Below are positions 24,004-32,440 of a stretch of 62,699 nt of DNA, in pieces. The DNA is from Gemmatimonadota bacterium (GTDB lineage: Bacteria > Gemmatimonadota > Gemmatimonadetes > Gemmatimonadales > GWC2-71-9). The position numbers were made by a program, and so were the translations under genes. A model generated the notes under the pieces. That model saw nothing but the letters and a program-made list of their open reading frames with translations, was not told the DNA's origin and ran no database searches. Positions within the stretch are counted from its first letter, which is position 1. The number at the start of each line of letters is the position of its first letter. Location of the stretch: the NCBI GenBank assembly GCA_003222085.1, contig QHUK01000039.1:1-62699 (forward strand). The letters are read 5' to 3'.

Positions 24004-25292
24004 CCGGGCCCCCGCCCGTTCGGGTCGAGAAAGCGCTCGCGCTCATGCCCGAGCTCGAGGCGCTCGCGCCCCTGCGCGCCCTCTTGGTCTCCATCGCGCG
24101 ACCGGACGAGGCCACGTTGTGGTCGAGCTCGGGCCCCTATCTCACCCTCGGGAAACGGGGCGTTCACCCCGACGAGCTGCGACGCCGGATGCCGCAGGCA
24201 TTTCACCGCATCACGGAGCACCTGCAGGCGTTGTTCAAAGCGTACGTGGAGGCGCTGGAGTGTCAGCAACGCGCCGACGCGCCGGGCGTGGTCGCGGCGC
24301 TGCTGCGCGCCGGTCGGCTCGAGGAGGACGTGGGCCGGGAACCCCAGGCGCGGACCTGGTATGAGGTGGCGCTCCGCGTCGCCGAGGCGCTCCAGGACCG
24401 CCGCCCGGAGGTGGAGGTGCTACGCGCGCTGGGCTATATCGGTCTCGCGTTGGGCGAGTACGCGGCAGGCGCGCGGCAATTCCAGCGCTCGCTCGCTCTC
24501 GCCGAGGCGGAGTTCGACCAAGCGGGGGCGACTGCGGCATCCGAGGGTCTGGGAGACGTGGCGCTCGCGCAGGGACAATGGGGCGGCGCCCAGGCGTGGT
24601 ACAGCCGCGGCCTGCGGCTCGCCGAGGCGGCGGGTGATGGGCCGCGCGCGGGTCGGTTGGAGCGGCAGCTGGGCGTGCTGGCGCGGAAGCAACGCGACCT
24701 TGGCGCCGCCGGCGACTACTTGCGGCGGGCACGAGAGCGCTTCGAGGCAGCCGGCCTCGCGGATGAGATGGCCAGTGTGCTGAACGAGCAGGGACTGCTG
24801 GACGCCCAGCTGGGGCGCCACACCGCCGCATCCGCGGCGTACCGAGAGGCGCTCGCTTGGGCGCAACGGGCCCCGCGGGACGGGCGTCTCGAGCTGTCGA
24901 TCCGCTTGAACCTGGCGGAGCTAGACCTCGAGGCGGGCCGGCTGCTTGAAGCCGAGGCGGAGTTGCGTCGCGCCGAACAGGTGGCGATCGGCGGCCATTT
25001 GATCCGCCGGCTGGCGCAGATCTACACCCTGATGGGCCGGCTGCGGGGCGCCCAGGGGGACGAGACGGGGTTCGTCTTCTTCGAGCAGGCGATCGAGCTC
25101 GCCAAGGCCGTGGAGCACTCGGTGGCCACCGAGGCGCAGGTGTACCACGCGTACGGCGTGTTCCGCAGTCGGCTCGGGCAGCAGGACGAAGCCCGCGCCT
25201 ACCTCGAGCGCGCCCGGGAGCTCTTCGACTCGCTGGGGGAAGCCGTCGAGCGCGATCGCGTCGAGGCCGAGCTGCGCGCGCTGTCGGCCTGA
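24000..25292 (+). CDS. TPR-repeat protein of the stressosome-sigma54 operon
   Basis: A 430-residue helical protein, start GTG 24000 overlapping the previous stop. From about residue 95 to the end it is a run of TPR-like units of 36-40 residues (ALGYIGLALGEYAAGARQFQ, AAYREALAWAQRA, YGVFRSRLGQQDEARAYLER). The first 90 residues are different and may form a separate binding head. There is no signal peptide or membrane helix. The coupling suggests it works with the preceding activator, for example as a regulator or a scaffold to the stressosome. Confidence 0.85.
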   Translation: MTGPPPVRVEKALALMPELEALAPLRALLVSIARPDEATLWSSSGPYLTLGKRGVHPDELRRRMPQAFHRITEHLQALFKAYVEALECQQRADAPGVVAALLRAGRLEEDVGREPQARTWYEVALRVAEALQDRRPEVEVLRALGYIGLALGEYAAGARQFQRSLALAEAEFDQAGATAASEGLGDVALAQGQWGGAQAWYSRGLRLAEAAGDGPRAGRLERQLGVLARKQRDLGAAGDYLRRARERFEAAGLADEMASVLNEQGLLDAQLGRHTAASAAYREALAWAQRAPRDGRLELSIRLNLAELDLEAGRLLEAEAELRRAEQVAIGGHLIRRLAQIYTLMGRLRGAQGDETGFVFFEQAIELAKAVEHSVATEAQVYHAYGVFRSRLGQQDEARAYLERARELFDSLGEAVERDRVEAELRALSA

Positions 25293-25299
25293 CCGCCGC

Positions 25300-25497
25300 C
25301 TAGTTGTTGGTCAGCGGGTTCTTCTGCCGGGTGGAGTCGGCCTTGGCCGTCGTCTTCTTTTTCTGCGTGGATGTGCCGGGCTTCGCGGCGGCTTTGGACC
25401 GAGTCGCCGCCGGCCGGGTCGAGTGCTCTTTGCCGCCACCACAGGCTCCGAGACCGATCAACACCGCGGCCGCGACTGCCAGGACGGTTCTCGACAT
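25300..25497 (-). CDS. Small Lys-rich lipoprotein
   Basis: A 65-residue product. ATG 25497 has GGAGGG 5 nt upstream. The signal peptide ends in LIGLGAC, a good lipobox, and the mature part is a Lys/Ala/Thr-rich, low-complexity tail (STQKKKTTAKADSTRQ) with no fold signature. It converges on the TPR gene with a 7-nt gap. It may be a periplasmic or outer-membrane-attached spacer; the role is unknown. Confidence 0.7.
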   Translation of the reverse strand: MSRTVLAVAAAVLIGLGACGGGKEHSTRPAATRSKAAAKPGTSTQKKKTTAKADSTRQKNPLTNN

Positions 25498-25655
25498 GCC
25501 ACCCTCCGAGAGACGGGGTTCGGCTCCAATATAAGACCGCGGCGTGTGCCGGGGGGCTCCATTGCGGACCCTCTGCAGCATCGCTGGCCGTCACGTCGCG
25601 GTGGCAGCAAGTTAAGCCCCGTTCCCGCCGCCTGTCATTCCGTGAGGAGACCGCC

Positions 25656-27299
25656 ATGAGCGATTGGACGATGGACCGTCGCGCGTTTCTCGAGCATGCC
25701 ACCGTGAGCGGGTCCGTCGCGGCCGTCGGCGCCGTGCTCCCCGGGCTGGCGCGCGGGGTCAGTCGACGCACTGCGCCGGTCGTCGCGCCGTTCGAGCTCG
25801 AGGAGGCCACTATCGCCGGGCTGCAGGCGGGCCTCGAGTCGGGGAAGTACACCGCTCGCTCGCTCGTGGCGGCCTATCTCCAGCGGATCGAGGAGCTGGA
25901 TCGGAAAGGACCGGCGCTGCGCGCGCTGCTCGAAGCCAACCCCGACGCGCTCGCGCAGGCCGGCGCACTCGACGCCGAGCGCAAGGCTAAGGGGCCGCGC
26001 GGGCCGCTGCACGGCATCCCGGTGCTCGTAAAGGACAACATCGCGACGCGAGATCGGATGCAGAGCACCGCCGGCTCACTGGCGCTCGCGGGGGTGGTGC
26101 CCCCGCGCGACGCCTTCCTGGTGGAGCGGCTGCGGGCCGCGGGCGCCGTGCTGCTGGGAAAGGCGAACCTCTCCGAGTGGGCCAACTTCCGCTCGACCCA
26201 TTCGTCGAGCGGGTGGAGCGGGCGGGGCGGTCAGTGTCGCAACCCGTATGCGCTCGATCGCACGCCGTCGGGGTCGAGCTCCGGCTCGGGCGTCGCCGTC
26301 GCCGCTAATCTCTGCGTGGTGGCGATCGGCACCGAGACCGACGGTTCGATCGTCTCGCCGTCCACGTGCTGCGGCATCGTCGGTATCAAGCCGACGCTCG
26401 GTCTCGTGAGCCGGAGCGGGGTCATCCCGATCGCCCACAGTCAGGACACGGCTGGCCCGATGGCGCGCAGCGTAGCAGACGCGGCCATCGTGTTGGACGC
26501 GCTCGCTGGGGTCGATACGCGCGACGAGGCGACCGCCGCGAGCGCCGGGCGGTCACGGACCGACTACGCGAAGGTCCTCGATCCCGCGGGCCTGCAGGGA
26601 GCGCGGCTCGGCGTCTGTCGCTCCCGGTTCATGGGCTATAGCTCGGCCACCGACGTCCTCATGGAGGACGCGATCGACGCGCTCAAGCACCACGGCGCGT
26701 TGATCGTGGATCCCGCGGATATCGCCACCGCCGGTCAGTTCGACGAATCCGAGTTCGCGGTGCTCCTGTACGAGTTCAAAGCGGACCTGAACAAGTACCT
26801 CGGTGAGTGGGCTCCTGCCGCGGCTGCGAAGACGCTCGAAGAGCTGATCGCGTTCAACGAGCGCACGAAGGAGAAGGAAATGCCCTACTTCGGGCAGGAG
26901 ATCTTCATTCAGGCGCAGGCCAAGGGGCCGCTCACCGACCAGGACTACCTGCGCGCGCTCGACAAGAATCATCTGCTCGCGCGCACCCAGGGGATCGACA
27001 CCGTGATGGCGGAGCACCACCTGGACGCGCTGATCGCGCCCACGGGGGGACCGGCGGCGCTGATCGACCTGGTGAACGGCGATCCCGGAGGGGGTGGGAG
27101 CTTCTCGACCCCCGCCGCGGTCGCGGGCTACCCCCACGTGACCGTGCCGATGGGACACGTGCGCGGGCTGCCGGTGGGACTCTCGTTCGTGGGGCGGCCG
27201 TGGACCGAGGCGGTGCTGATCAAGCTCGCGTTCGCGTACGAGCAGGCGACCAAGGCTCGGCGACCGCCTCGGTTCGTGCCTACCGCGCCGCTCGGCTGA
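25656..27299 (+). CDS. Amidase, amidase-signature family, Tat-type signal
   Basis: A 547-residue enzyme of the amidase signature family, probably exported. The N-terminus MDRRAFLEHATVSGSVAAVG resembles a Tat signal with twin Arg. The Ser-cisSer-Lys triad is visible: Lys in VLVKDN (about 125), Ser in SGSSSGSGVAVAA (about 206), and Ser in TDGSIVSP (about 229). ATG 25656 follows GAGGAGA. Substrate is unknown; such secreted members often act on peptide or aryl amides. Its 3' end overlaps the convergent tag gene by 20 nt. Confidence 0.92.
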   Translation: MSDWTMDRRAFLEHATVSGSVAAVGAVLPGLARGVSRRTAPVVAPFELEEATIAGLQAGLESGKYTARSLVAAYLQRIEELDRKGPALRALLEANPDALAQAGALDAERKAKGPRGPLHGIPVLVKDNIATRDRMQSTAGSLALAGVVPPRDAFLVERLRAAGAVLLGKANLSEWANFRSTHSSSGWSGRGGQCRNPYALDRTPSGSSSGSGVAVAANLCVVAIGTETDGSIVSPSTCCGIVGIKPTLGLVSRSGVIPIAHSQDTAGPMARSVADAAIVLDALAGVDTRDEATAASAGRSRTDYAKVLDPAGLQGARLGVCRSRFMGYSSATDVLMEDAIDALKHHGALIVDPADIATAGQFDESEFAVLLYEFKADLNKYLGEWAPAAAAKTLEELIAFNERTKEKEMPYFGQEIFIQAQAKGPLTDQDYLRALDKNHLLARTQGIDTVMAEHHLDALIAPTGGPAALIDLVNGDPGGGGSFSTPAAVAGYPHVTVPMGHVRGLPVGLSFVGRPWTEAVLIKLAFAYEQATKARRPPRFVPTAPLG

Positions 27300-27879
27300 G
27301 GCGCGCGACCTCCGCGTGCCGGAAGCAGGTCACGAGGTGATCGTTGACCATCCCGACGGCCTGCATGAAGGCGTAACAGATGGTCGGTCCGACGAAGCGG
27401 AAGCCCCGCTGTACGAGCGCCGCGCTCATCGCGTCCGACTCCCGGGAGCGGGCGGGAAGGTCGCGCACCGCGCGCCGCCGGTATTGCTTCGGCGCTCCGC
27501 CCACAAAGCCCCAGAGAAAGTCGCCAAACGAGGCGCCGCGCTCCTGGAACTCGAGGAACGCGCGGGCGTTGCCGATCGCGGCATTCACCTTCTGGCGATT
27601 GCGGACGATCCCGGGATCCTTCAGAAGCTGCGCGATCTTCCTGCGATCGTAGCGGGCCATCCGCTCCGGGTCGAACCCGTCGAACGCCGCGAGGAAGCGC
27701 GCGCGCTTGTGCAGGATGACGCGCCAGGAGAGGCCGGCCTGGAAGCCGTCGAGCACGAGCTTCGCGAACAGATCGCGGTCGCCGCGCAGCGGGACGCCCC
27801 ATTCCGCGTCGTGGTAAGCGAGCATCAGCGGGTCGTCGCTGCCCGCCCAGCAGCGCCTGATCACGGTACCATCCAGCAC
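27280..27879 (-). CDS. tag: DNA-3-methyladenine glycosylase I
   Basis: A 199-residue base-excision repair enzyme that removes 3-methyladenine. Diagnostic regions include RCWAGSDDPLMLAYHDAEWG, the helix-hairpin pattern FQAGLSWRVILHKR, LKDPGIVRNRQKVNA, FGDFLWGFVGG and FRFVGPTICYAFMQAVGMVNDH. Zinc ligands of Tag (Cys near the N-terminus, and His/Cys in VNDHLVTCFRH) are present. The size is standard. Confidence 0.97.
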   Translation of the reverse strand: MLDGTVIRRCWAGSDDPLMLAYHDAEWGVPLRGDRDLFAKLVLDGFQAGLSWRVILHKRARFLAAFDGFDPERMARYDRRKIAQLLKDPGIVRNRQKVNAAIGNARAFLEFQERGASFGDFLWGFVGGAPKQYRRRAVRDLPARSRESDAMSAALVQRGFRFVGPTICYAFMQAVGMVNDHLVTCFRHAEVARLSRAAR

Positions 27880-27955
27880 GGGACCCTCGGAGAAAAGCGA
27901 GACGAATTGTGCATCGTGCGCCGCGGCGCGGCCAGCCCGGTAATAAATTTCACCG

Positions 27956-28915
27956 ATGCGCTACCTGCGGGTCGTCGAGGACCAGGGCCGCTACGTCGCG
28001 TCGCTTCCCGAGACGCTTCCGCCGACTCCTACCCGAGGGGAGGTCCTCATCCGGGTCACGGCGTCCGGCGTGAACCGCGCCGACTTGAGCCAGATCGCCG
28101 GGCGGTACCCGCCACCGGCTGGCGAGTCCGAGATTCTCGGGCTCGAGGTCTCGGGCACGCTCGATGAAACGGGAGAGCCGGTCTGCGCGCTACTCGCGGG
28201 GGGCGGGCACGCCGAGTGTGTCGCGGCGCCCGTAGGGCAGGTGTTTCCGGCGCCCGCGGGGCTCGACCTCGTCACGGCCGCGGGCATTCCGGAGGCGTTC
28301 CTCACGGCGTTCGTGAATCTGATCGTGGAAGGAGGCCTCGAGCGGGAGGCGGCGGTCCTGGTGCACGCGGGCGCATCCGGCGTAGGGCTCGCGGCCATCC
28401 AGATCGCGAAGCTCTCCGGCGCGCGAGTCGCCGCCACGACCCGCACCGCCGACAAGCGCAAGGCCATCGAGGCGATGGGGGCGGATCTCGCCATCGACAG
28501 CGCGCGGCAGGATTTCGCCGGGGAGATCGAGAGACGGTGGGGCCGCGACGCGGTTGACGTGGTGCTCGACCCTGTGGGGGCGTCGAGCCTCGCCGGCGAC
28601 CTGCGCGTGCTCAAGACGGGGGGACGGATCGTGATGCTCTCAACGATGTCGGGCTCCGAAGCAGGCCTCGACCTCGCGTTGCTGATGCGGAAGCGCGCGC
28701 GGATCGTGGGCTCGACGCTCCGGGCCCGGAGCCGCCTCGAGAAAGCAGCGATCGTGGCCCGGTTCAAGGAGGAGCTCCTCCCGCGGTTCACCGACGGAGC
28801 CCTGCGCGTCGTGGTCGATTCAGTGTTTCCAGTGGCGCGGGCGGCGGAAGCGTTTCAGCGCATGCGCGAGAACCGCAACGCGGGCAAGATCCTGATCGCC
28901 TGGCGACGCGACTGA
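27956..28915 (+). CDS. NADPH:quinone oxidoreductase-like MDR protein
   Basis: A 319-residue medium-chain dehydrogenase/reductase without the zinc Cys/His set. The GroES-like half has SGVNRADLSQIAGRYPPPAG, typical of the PIG3/quinone reductase branch. The Rossmann half has VLVHAGASGVGLAAIQIAK for NADPH. The C-terminal FPVARAAEAFQRMRENRNAGKI matches the family. It probably reduces quinones or enones. Start ATG 27956 lacks a strong ribosome site. Confidence 0.92.
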   Translation: MRYLRVVEDQGRYVASLPETLPPTPTRGEVLIRVTASGVNRADLSQIAGRYPPPAGESEILGLEVSGTLDETGEPVCALLAGGGHAECVAAPVGQVFPAPAGLDLVTAAGIPEAFLTAFVNLIVEGGLEREAAVLVHAGASGVGLAAIQIAKLSGARVAATTRTADKRKAIEAMGADLAIDSARQDFAGEIERRWGRDAVDVVLDPVGASSLAGDLRVLKTGGRIVMLSTMSGSEAGLDLALLMRKRARIVGSTLRARSRLEKAAIVARFKEELLPRFTDGALRVVVDSVFPVARAAEAFQRMRENRNAGKILIAWRRD

Positions 28916-28931
28916 TGTATCTTTCGCCGCC

Positions 28932-30095
28932 GTGAAGGCACTCCGAGCACGAAGCGTCGCTTACGCCGTGGTGGTCGCGGCAGCGTGCCGAGGGGGGGCG
29001 CGTAAGCCAGCGGCCGCCCGGGTGGCGGCGGCCGATACGGTGTTCCCGCCGGACACGGTCAATCTCTACGGGGCGACCGGGGCGAATGCACTCTCAAGCG
29101 TGGCGGCGAGGGCGCGGCCGCTCGTGTACGTCCCCAATTCCCACGACGGCACGGTCACCGTCATCGACCCCCGGAGCTATCGCGTCATCCGCACCTTTGC
29201 CACCGGCACCCTGCCGCAGCATGTCGTCCCCTCGTATGACCTGACGACCCTGTGGGTCGCGAACAACCGCGGGAACACGCTCACACCCATCGATCCGGCG
29301 ACCGGTCGCGAGGGAGCGAGTGTACCGGTCGCCGATCCCTACAACCTGTATTTCACGCCGGACGGCCGGCTCGCCATCGTGGTGGCCGAGCGACGCCGGC
29401 GGCTCGACTTCCGGGATGCGAAGACGATGGCGCTGGTGCAATCGGTCGCGCTGGGCTGCAAGGGGGTGGATCACATGGAATTCACGGCGGACGGGCGGTT
29501 CGCGGTCGCGACCTGCGAGTTTTCGGGGCAGCTGGTGAAGGTCGATCTCGAGACCCGCTCCGTGATCGGCTACCTGACCCTCGACCCCGGGGGACTGGAC
29601 AGTGCGGGCATGCCGCAGGACATCCGCTCGTCTCCGGACGGCCGGGTGTTCTACGTCGCCGACATGAAGGCGAACGGGGTGTTCCTGGTGGACCCCGAAG
29701 GATTCCGGCGCCTCGGATTCATCGCCACCGGGAAGGGAACACATGGGATCTACCCGAGCCGCGACGGGCGCCTTATGTACGTCACGAACCGCGGCTGGAA
29801 CACGACCGCCGGCGGACGCCACGGGCCCGGGTCCATCAGCGTGCTCGACCCGCGAACGCGACGTGTCGTGGCGACCTGGCCGGTTCCGGGCGGCGGGAGT
29901 CCCGACATGGGGAACGTGAGCGCCGACGGGAAGGAGCTTTGGGTGTCGGGTCGCTACGACGAAGAGGTGTACGTGTTCGATACTGAGACGGGCCAGCTGA
30001 CGCACCGCATCAAGGTGGGGCGGGAGCCACACGGCTTGTGCGTGTGGCCGCAACCGGGTCGATTCTCTCTCGGGCACACCGGAAACATGAGATAA
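28932..30095 (+). CDS. Secreted YncE-like beta-propeller protein
   Basis: A 387-residue predicted lipoprotein or secreted protein (VVVAAACRGG lipobox-like, GTG start) built of seven-bladed propeller repeats. Typical blade texts are YVPNSHDGTVTVIDPRSYRV, LWVANNRGNTLTPIDPATG, RVFYVADMKANGVFLVDPEG, GSISVLDPRTRRVVATW and ELWVSGRYDEEVYVFDTETG. Such proteins bind ligands or partners in the periplasm; the specific role is not evident. It lies 16 nt after the quinone reductase gene and is followed by a 13-bp tandem repeat. Confidence 0.88.
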   Translation: MKALRARSVAYAVVVAAACRGGARKPAAARVAAADTVFPPDTVNLYGATGANALSSVAARARPLVYVPNSHDGTVTVIDPRSYRVIRTFATGTLPQHVVPSYDLTTLWVANNRGNTLTPIDPATGREGASVPVADPYNLYFTPDGRLAIVVAERRRRLDFRDAKTMALVQSVALGCKGVDHMEFTADGRFAVATCEFSGQLVKVDLETRSVIGYLTLDPGGLDSAGMPQDIRSSPDGRVFYVADMKANGVFLVDPEGFRRLGFIATGKGTHGIYPSRDGRLMYVTNRGWNTTAGGRHGPGSISVLDPRTRRVVATWPVPGGGSPDMGNVSADGKELWVSGRYDEEVYVFDTETGQLTHRIKVGREPHGLCVWPQPGRFSLGHTGNMR

Positions 30096-30116
30096 AAACA
30101 AGACGACGTCGAGCAT

Positions 30117-30194
30117 AGACGTCGCGCGAAGACGTCACGCAAAGGCGTCACGCAAAGACGTCACGCAGAGACGTCACGCAGAGACGTCACGCAA
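30117..30194. repeat. 13-bp tandem repeat, six units plus a partial
   Basis: Six consecutive units of AGACGTCACGCAA, with changes at a few positions (units begin at 30117, 30130, 30143, 30156, 30169, 30182), and a seventh partial unit that merges into the ribosome site of the SDR gene. Each unit contains the palindrome GACGTC or GGCGTC. There are no spacers, so it is not CRISPR. The same word occurs at 57513-57562. Confidence 0.9.
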
Positions 30195-30210
30195 AGGCGT
30201 GGGGGGTGGG

Positions 30211-30987
30211 ATGACTCGGATCAAAGGGAAGCTCATTCTCGTCACGGGAGCGAGCTCGGGGATCGGGCAGGCATGCGCCCGGCGGTTCGCCGCGGAAGGG
30301 GCCGACCTGATCCTCTGGGCCCGGCGGGCCGACCGCCTGGAGCGTGTGGCGGCCGAGCTCGGCACCGCGCACCGCGTGTCCGTTTCGCTCGCGGTGGTCG
30401 ACGTGCGGGACCGGGCGGCGGTGAACCGAGCCGCAGAGGCGCTGGTGCGAGCCGATCGCGTGCCGGAGGTGCTCATCAACAACGCCGGACTCGCGAGCGG
30501 GCTGGCGAAGATTCACGAAGGCGATCCCGAGGATTGGGATCGCATGATCGACACGAACCTGAAGGGCCTGCTCAACGTGAGCCGGGCCATCATGCCGCAC
30601 ATGGTCGCACGGCGCCGTGGGCACGTCGTGAACATCGGCTCGATCGCCGGATACCAGACGTACCCGATGGGGAACGTGTACAACGCGACCAAGTTCGGCG
30701 TGCGGGCGCTGACCGAGGGGATGAACCTCGACGTTGCCGGCACGCCGCTCCGCGTGTCGGCGGTGGACCCGGGGCTCGTCGAGACGGAGTTCTCGGAAGT
30801 CCGCTTCCACGGGGACAAGGAGCGCGCCGCGACGGTGTACCAGGGGTTAAAGCCGCTGAGCGCGGACGACGTCGCGGACGCGATCGCCTACGTGGTCAAC
30901 CTGCCCGACCACGTCAACATTCTCGACCTCATCATCATGCCGACCGCGCAGCGCAACGTCTACGTCGTGGACCGAGAGCCGGGCTAG
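30211..30987 (+). CDS. Short-chain dehydrogenase (YdfG-like)
   Basis: A 258-residue classical SDR. Cofactor motif TGASSGIG, NNAG, catalytic Ser (NIGSIAG) and YNATK (Tyr/Lys) are all present. The C-terminal QRNVYVVDRE and the PLSADDVADAIAYVVNLPDHVNI pattern resemble YdfG, an NADP 3-hydroxy acid/malonic semialdehyde reductase. ATG 30211 follows a G-rich ribosome site made by the end of the tandem repeat. Its end overlaps convergently with the nitronate monooxygenase-like gene by 4 nt. Confidence 0.93.
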   Translation: MTRIKGKLILVTGASSGIGQACARRFAAEGADLILWARRADRLERVAAELGTAHRVSVSLAVVDVRDRAAVNRAAEALVRADRVPEVLINNAGLASGLAKIHEGDPEDWDRMIDTNLKGLLNVSRAIMPHMVARRRGHVVNIGSIAGYQTYPMGNVYNATKFGVRALTEGMNLDVAGTPLRVSAVDPGLVETEFSEVRFHGDKERAATVYQGLKPLSADDVADAIAYVVNLPDHVNILDLIIMPTAQRNVYVVDREPG

Positions 30988-31982
30988 CGCGGGACCGGCG
31001 ACGTCGCTCGCAGCGCCGCGGCGAACTGCCGTACGATCTCCCCCGCGGGCTCGATGCTGGTGATCCCGCTCACGCTCTTCCCTGCCTGCCAGTAGTCCCG
31101 CGACGACGGGCCGGCGAAGTGGCCGCGCTTCAACCGCCACGCCGAGTTGAGCGCGTACAGGGTGCGCATGAAGTGCTTGGTGCGGCGATGCCGCAGCAGC
31201 CAGCGCGCGATCGGGCCGGCCTTGGTGCCGACGCGCTCCACGTAGGGCGTACGGATCACGGCGAGCGGCACGCCGGTGACGCGCTCGGTCAGGACGATGT
31301 CGTCCTCGCCCGCCTCGACGATCGCGTGCTTGTAGTCGGGGTGGGCGGTGCATTCGGTGGTGGCGATGAACCGCGTGCCGAGCTGCGCGCCCGCGTAGCC
31401 CATGCGGAGCGCGGCGACGAAGCCTGCGGCGTCGCCGATCCCGCCCGCGCACACGAGGGGCACGCCCAGGTCGCCGAGCTCATCCACCAGCTGCTCGGCG
31501 CTCTTCGGTCCCGCATGCCCGCCGGCGCGCCGGTTCACGGCGATCAGCCCGCGCACCCCCGAGTCGAGCCCCTTCAGCGCCCATTTCCGCTCGGTCACGT
31601 CGTGGTACACCAGGCCGCCGACCTGGGCGACGCGATCCACGACCCACCGCGGCTTGCCGAGCGATGTGATGAAGAACCGGACCCCCTCTTCGAGCGCGAC
31701 GTCCACCCACCGCTTCATGCGATCGAGGTACAGCCGGGAGGACTGCTCGATGAGGACGTTCATGCCGATCGGCTTCGTGGTGAGCCGGCGGATGAGCCGG
31801 AATGCCTCCCGCAGCTCATGCCCGTGCACGTACACCATGGACAGGGGTTGGGCGATCCCGATGGCGCCGGCGTCGGACACGGCGGCGACGAGCTCCGGGT
31901 TCGAGCAGGGGAACATGGCGCCGCCGATGAGCGGCACCGCGATCCCGGCATCCCGGGTGAGAGCGGTCTCGAGACTCGTCAC
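30984..31982 (-). CDS. Nitronate monooxygenase / 2-nitropropane dioxygenase family
   Basis: A 332-residue FMN-binding TIM-barrel protein starting at GTG 31982. Features are PLIGGAMFPCSNPELVAAVSD-like N-terminus (shown in part), NRRAGGHAG, LVCAGGIGDAAGFVAAL, and GAQLGTRFIATTECTAHPDYK, which match the NMO family phosphate-binding and substrate regions. It oxidises nitronates or acts as an enoyl reductase-like flavoprotein; which one cannot be told. It overlaps the thioesterase gene by one base (TAGTG). Confidence 0.9.
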   Translation of the reverse strand: MTSLETALTRDAGIAVPLIGGAMFPCSNPELVAAVSDAGAIGIAQPLSMVYVHGHELREAFRLIRRLTTKPIGMNVLIEQSSRLYLDRMKRWVDVALEEGVRFFITSLGKPRWVVDRVAQVGGLVYHDVTERKWALKGLDSGVRGLIAVNRRAGGHAGPKSAEQLVDELGDLGVPLVCAGGIGDAAGFVAALRMGYAGAQLGTRFIATTECTAHPDYKHAIVEAGEDDIVLTERVTGVPLAVIRTPYVERVGTKAGPIARWLLRHRRTKHFMRTLYALNSAWRLKRGHFAGPSSRDYWQAGKSVSGITSIEPAGEIVRQFAAALRATSPVPR

Positions 31983-32440
31983 TATGCGGGCGCCGGACCA
32001 ATGCGCCAGCGGACCGTCGCTCGTGCGACTACCTGGCCGGCGGCATCCGCGATCACCGACTCGAAGTCGTGCTCGGCCTCGCGGCTCGAATCGGGGATCT
32101 CGCAGCGCGCTTCCGCCGTCAGCGTGCCACGGGCCTTTTTCAGATAGGCGATGGAGAGGGTGGTGGGGATGCCGCGCGCACTCCCCGGCAGGCCGGTCGT
32201 CACGGCGAGGCCGCTCGTCACCTCGGCGAGATTGGCGAGCGCTACGGCATGGATGGAGTTGAGGTGGTTCCGCACCGCGCGGCGGTCGGTCATGCGGACC
32301 TTGGCATAGCCCGGGCGGAGCTCCAGCACCTGGGGCCGCACGGAGCCGGTGTAGGGGACGAGCCACCACAACAGCCAGCTGAACAGGCGCTTGCCCCCGG
32401 GGAGCGGGGCCAGCCGCTCCCACCAGGCGCCCACCGTCAC
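31982..32440 (-). CDS. Hotdog-fold protein (PaaI/DUF4442-like thioesterase)
   Basis: A 152-residue single hotdog domain starting at GTG 32440, overlapping the S9 peptidase stop (GTGA). It has VLELRPGYAKVRMTDRRAVRNHLNSIHAVALANLAEV, in which the NHLNSIHA helix is the usual substrate-facing part of the DUF4442/PaaI group (given here across its length). A C-terminal REAEHDFESVIADAAGQVVA strand completes the fold. It would hydrolyse acyl-CoA; the catalytic residue assignment is uncertain. Confidence 0.8.
   Translation of the reverse strand: MTVGAWWERLAPLPGGKRLFSWLLWWLVPYTGSVRPQVLELRPGYAKVRMTDRRAVRNHLNSIHAVALANLAEVTSGLAVTTGLPGSARGIPTTLSIAYLKKARGTLTAEARCEIPDSSREAEHDFESVIADAAGQVVARATVRWRIGPAPA

Noticed and set aside
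30117-30194. CRISPR array
   Set aside because: The units are 13 bp, head to tail, without unique spacers, and no cas gene is near.
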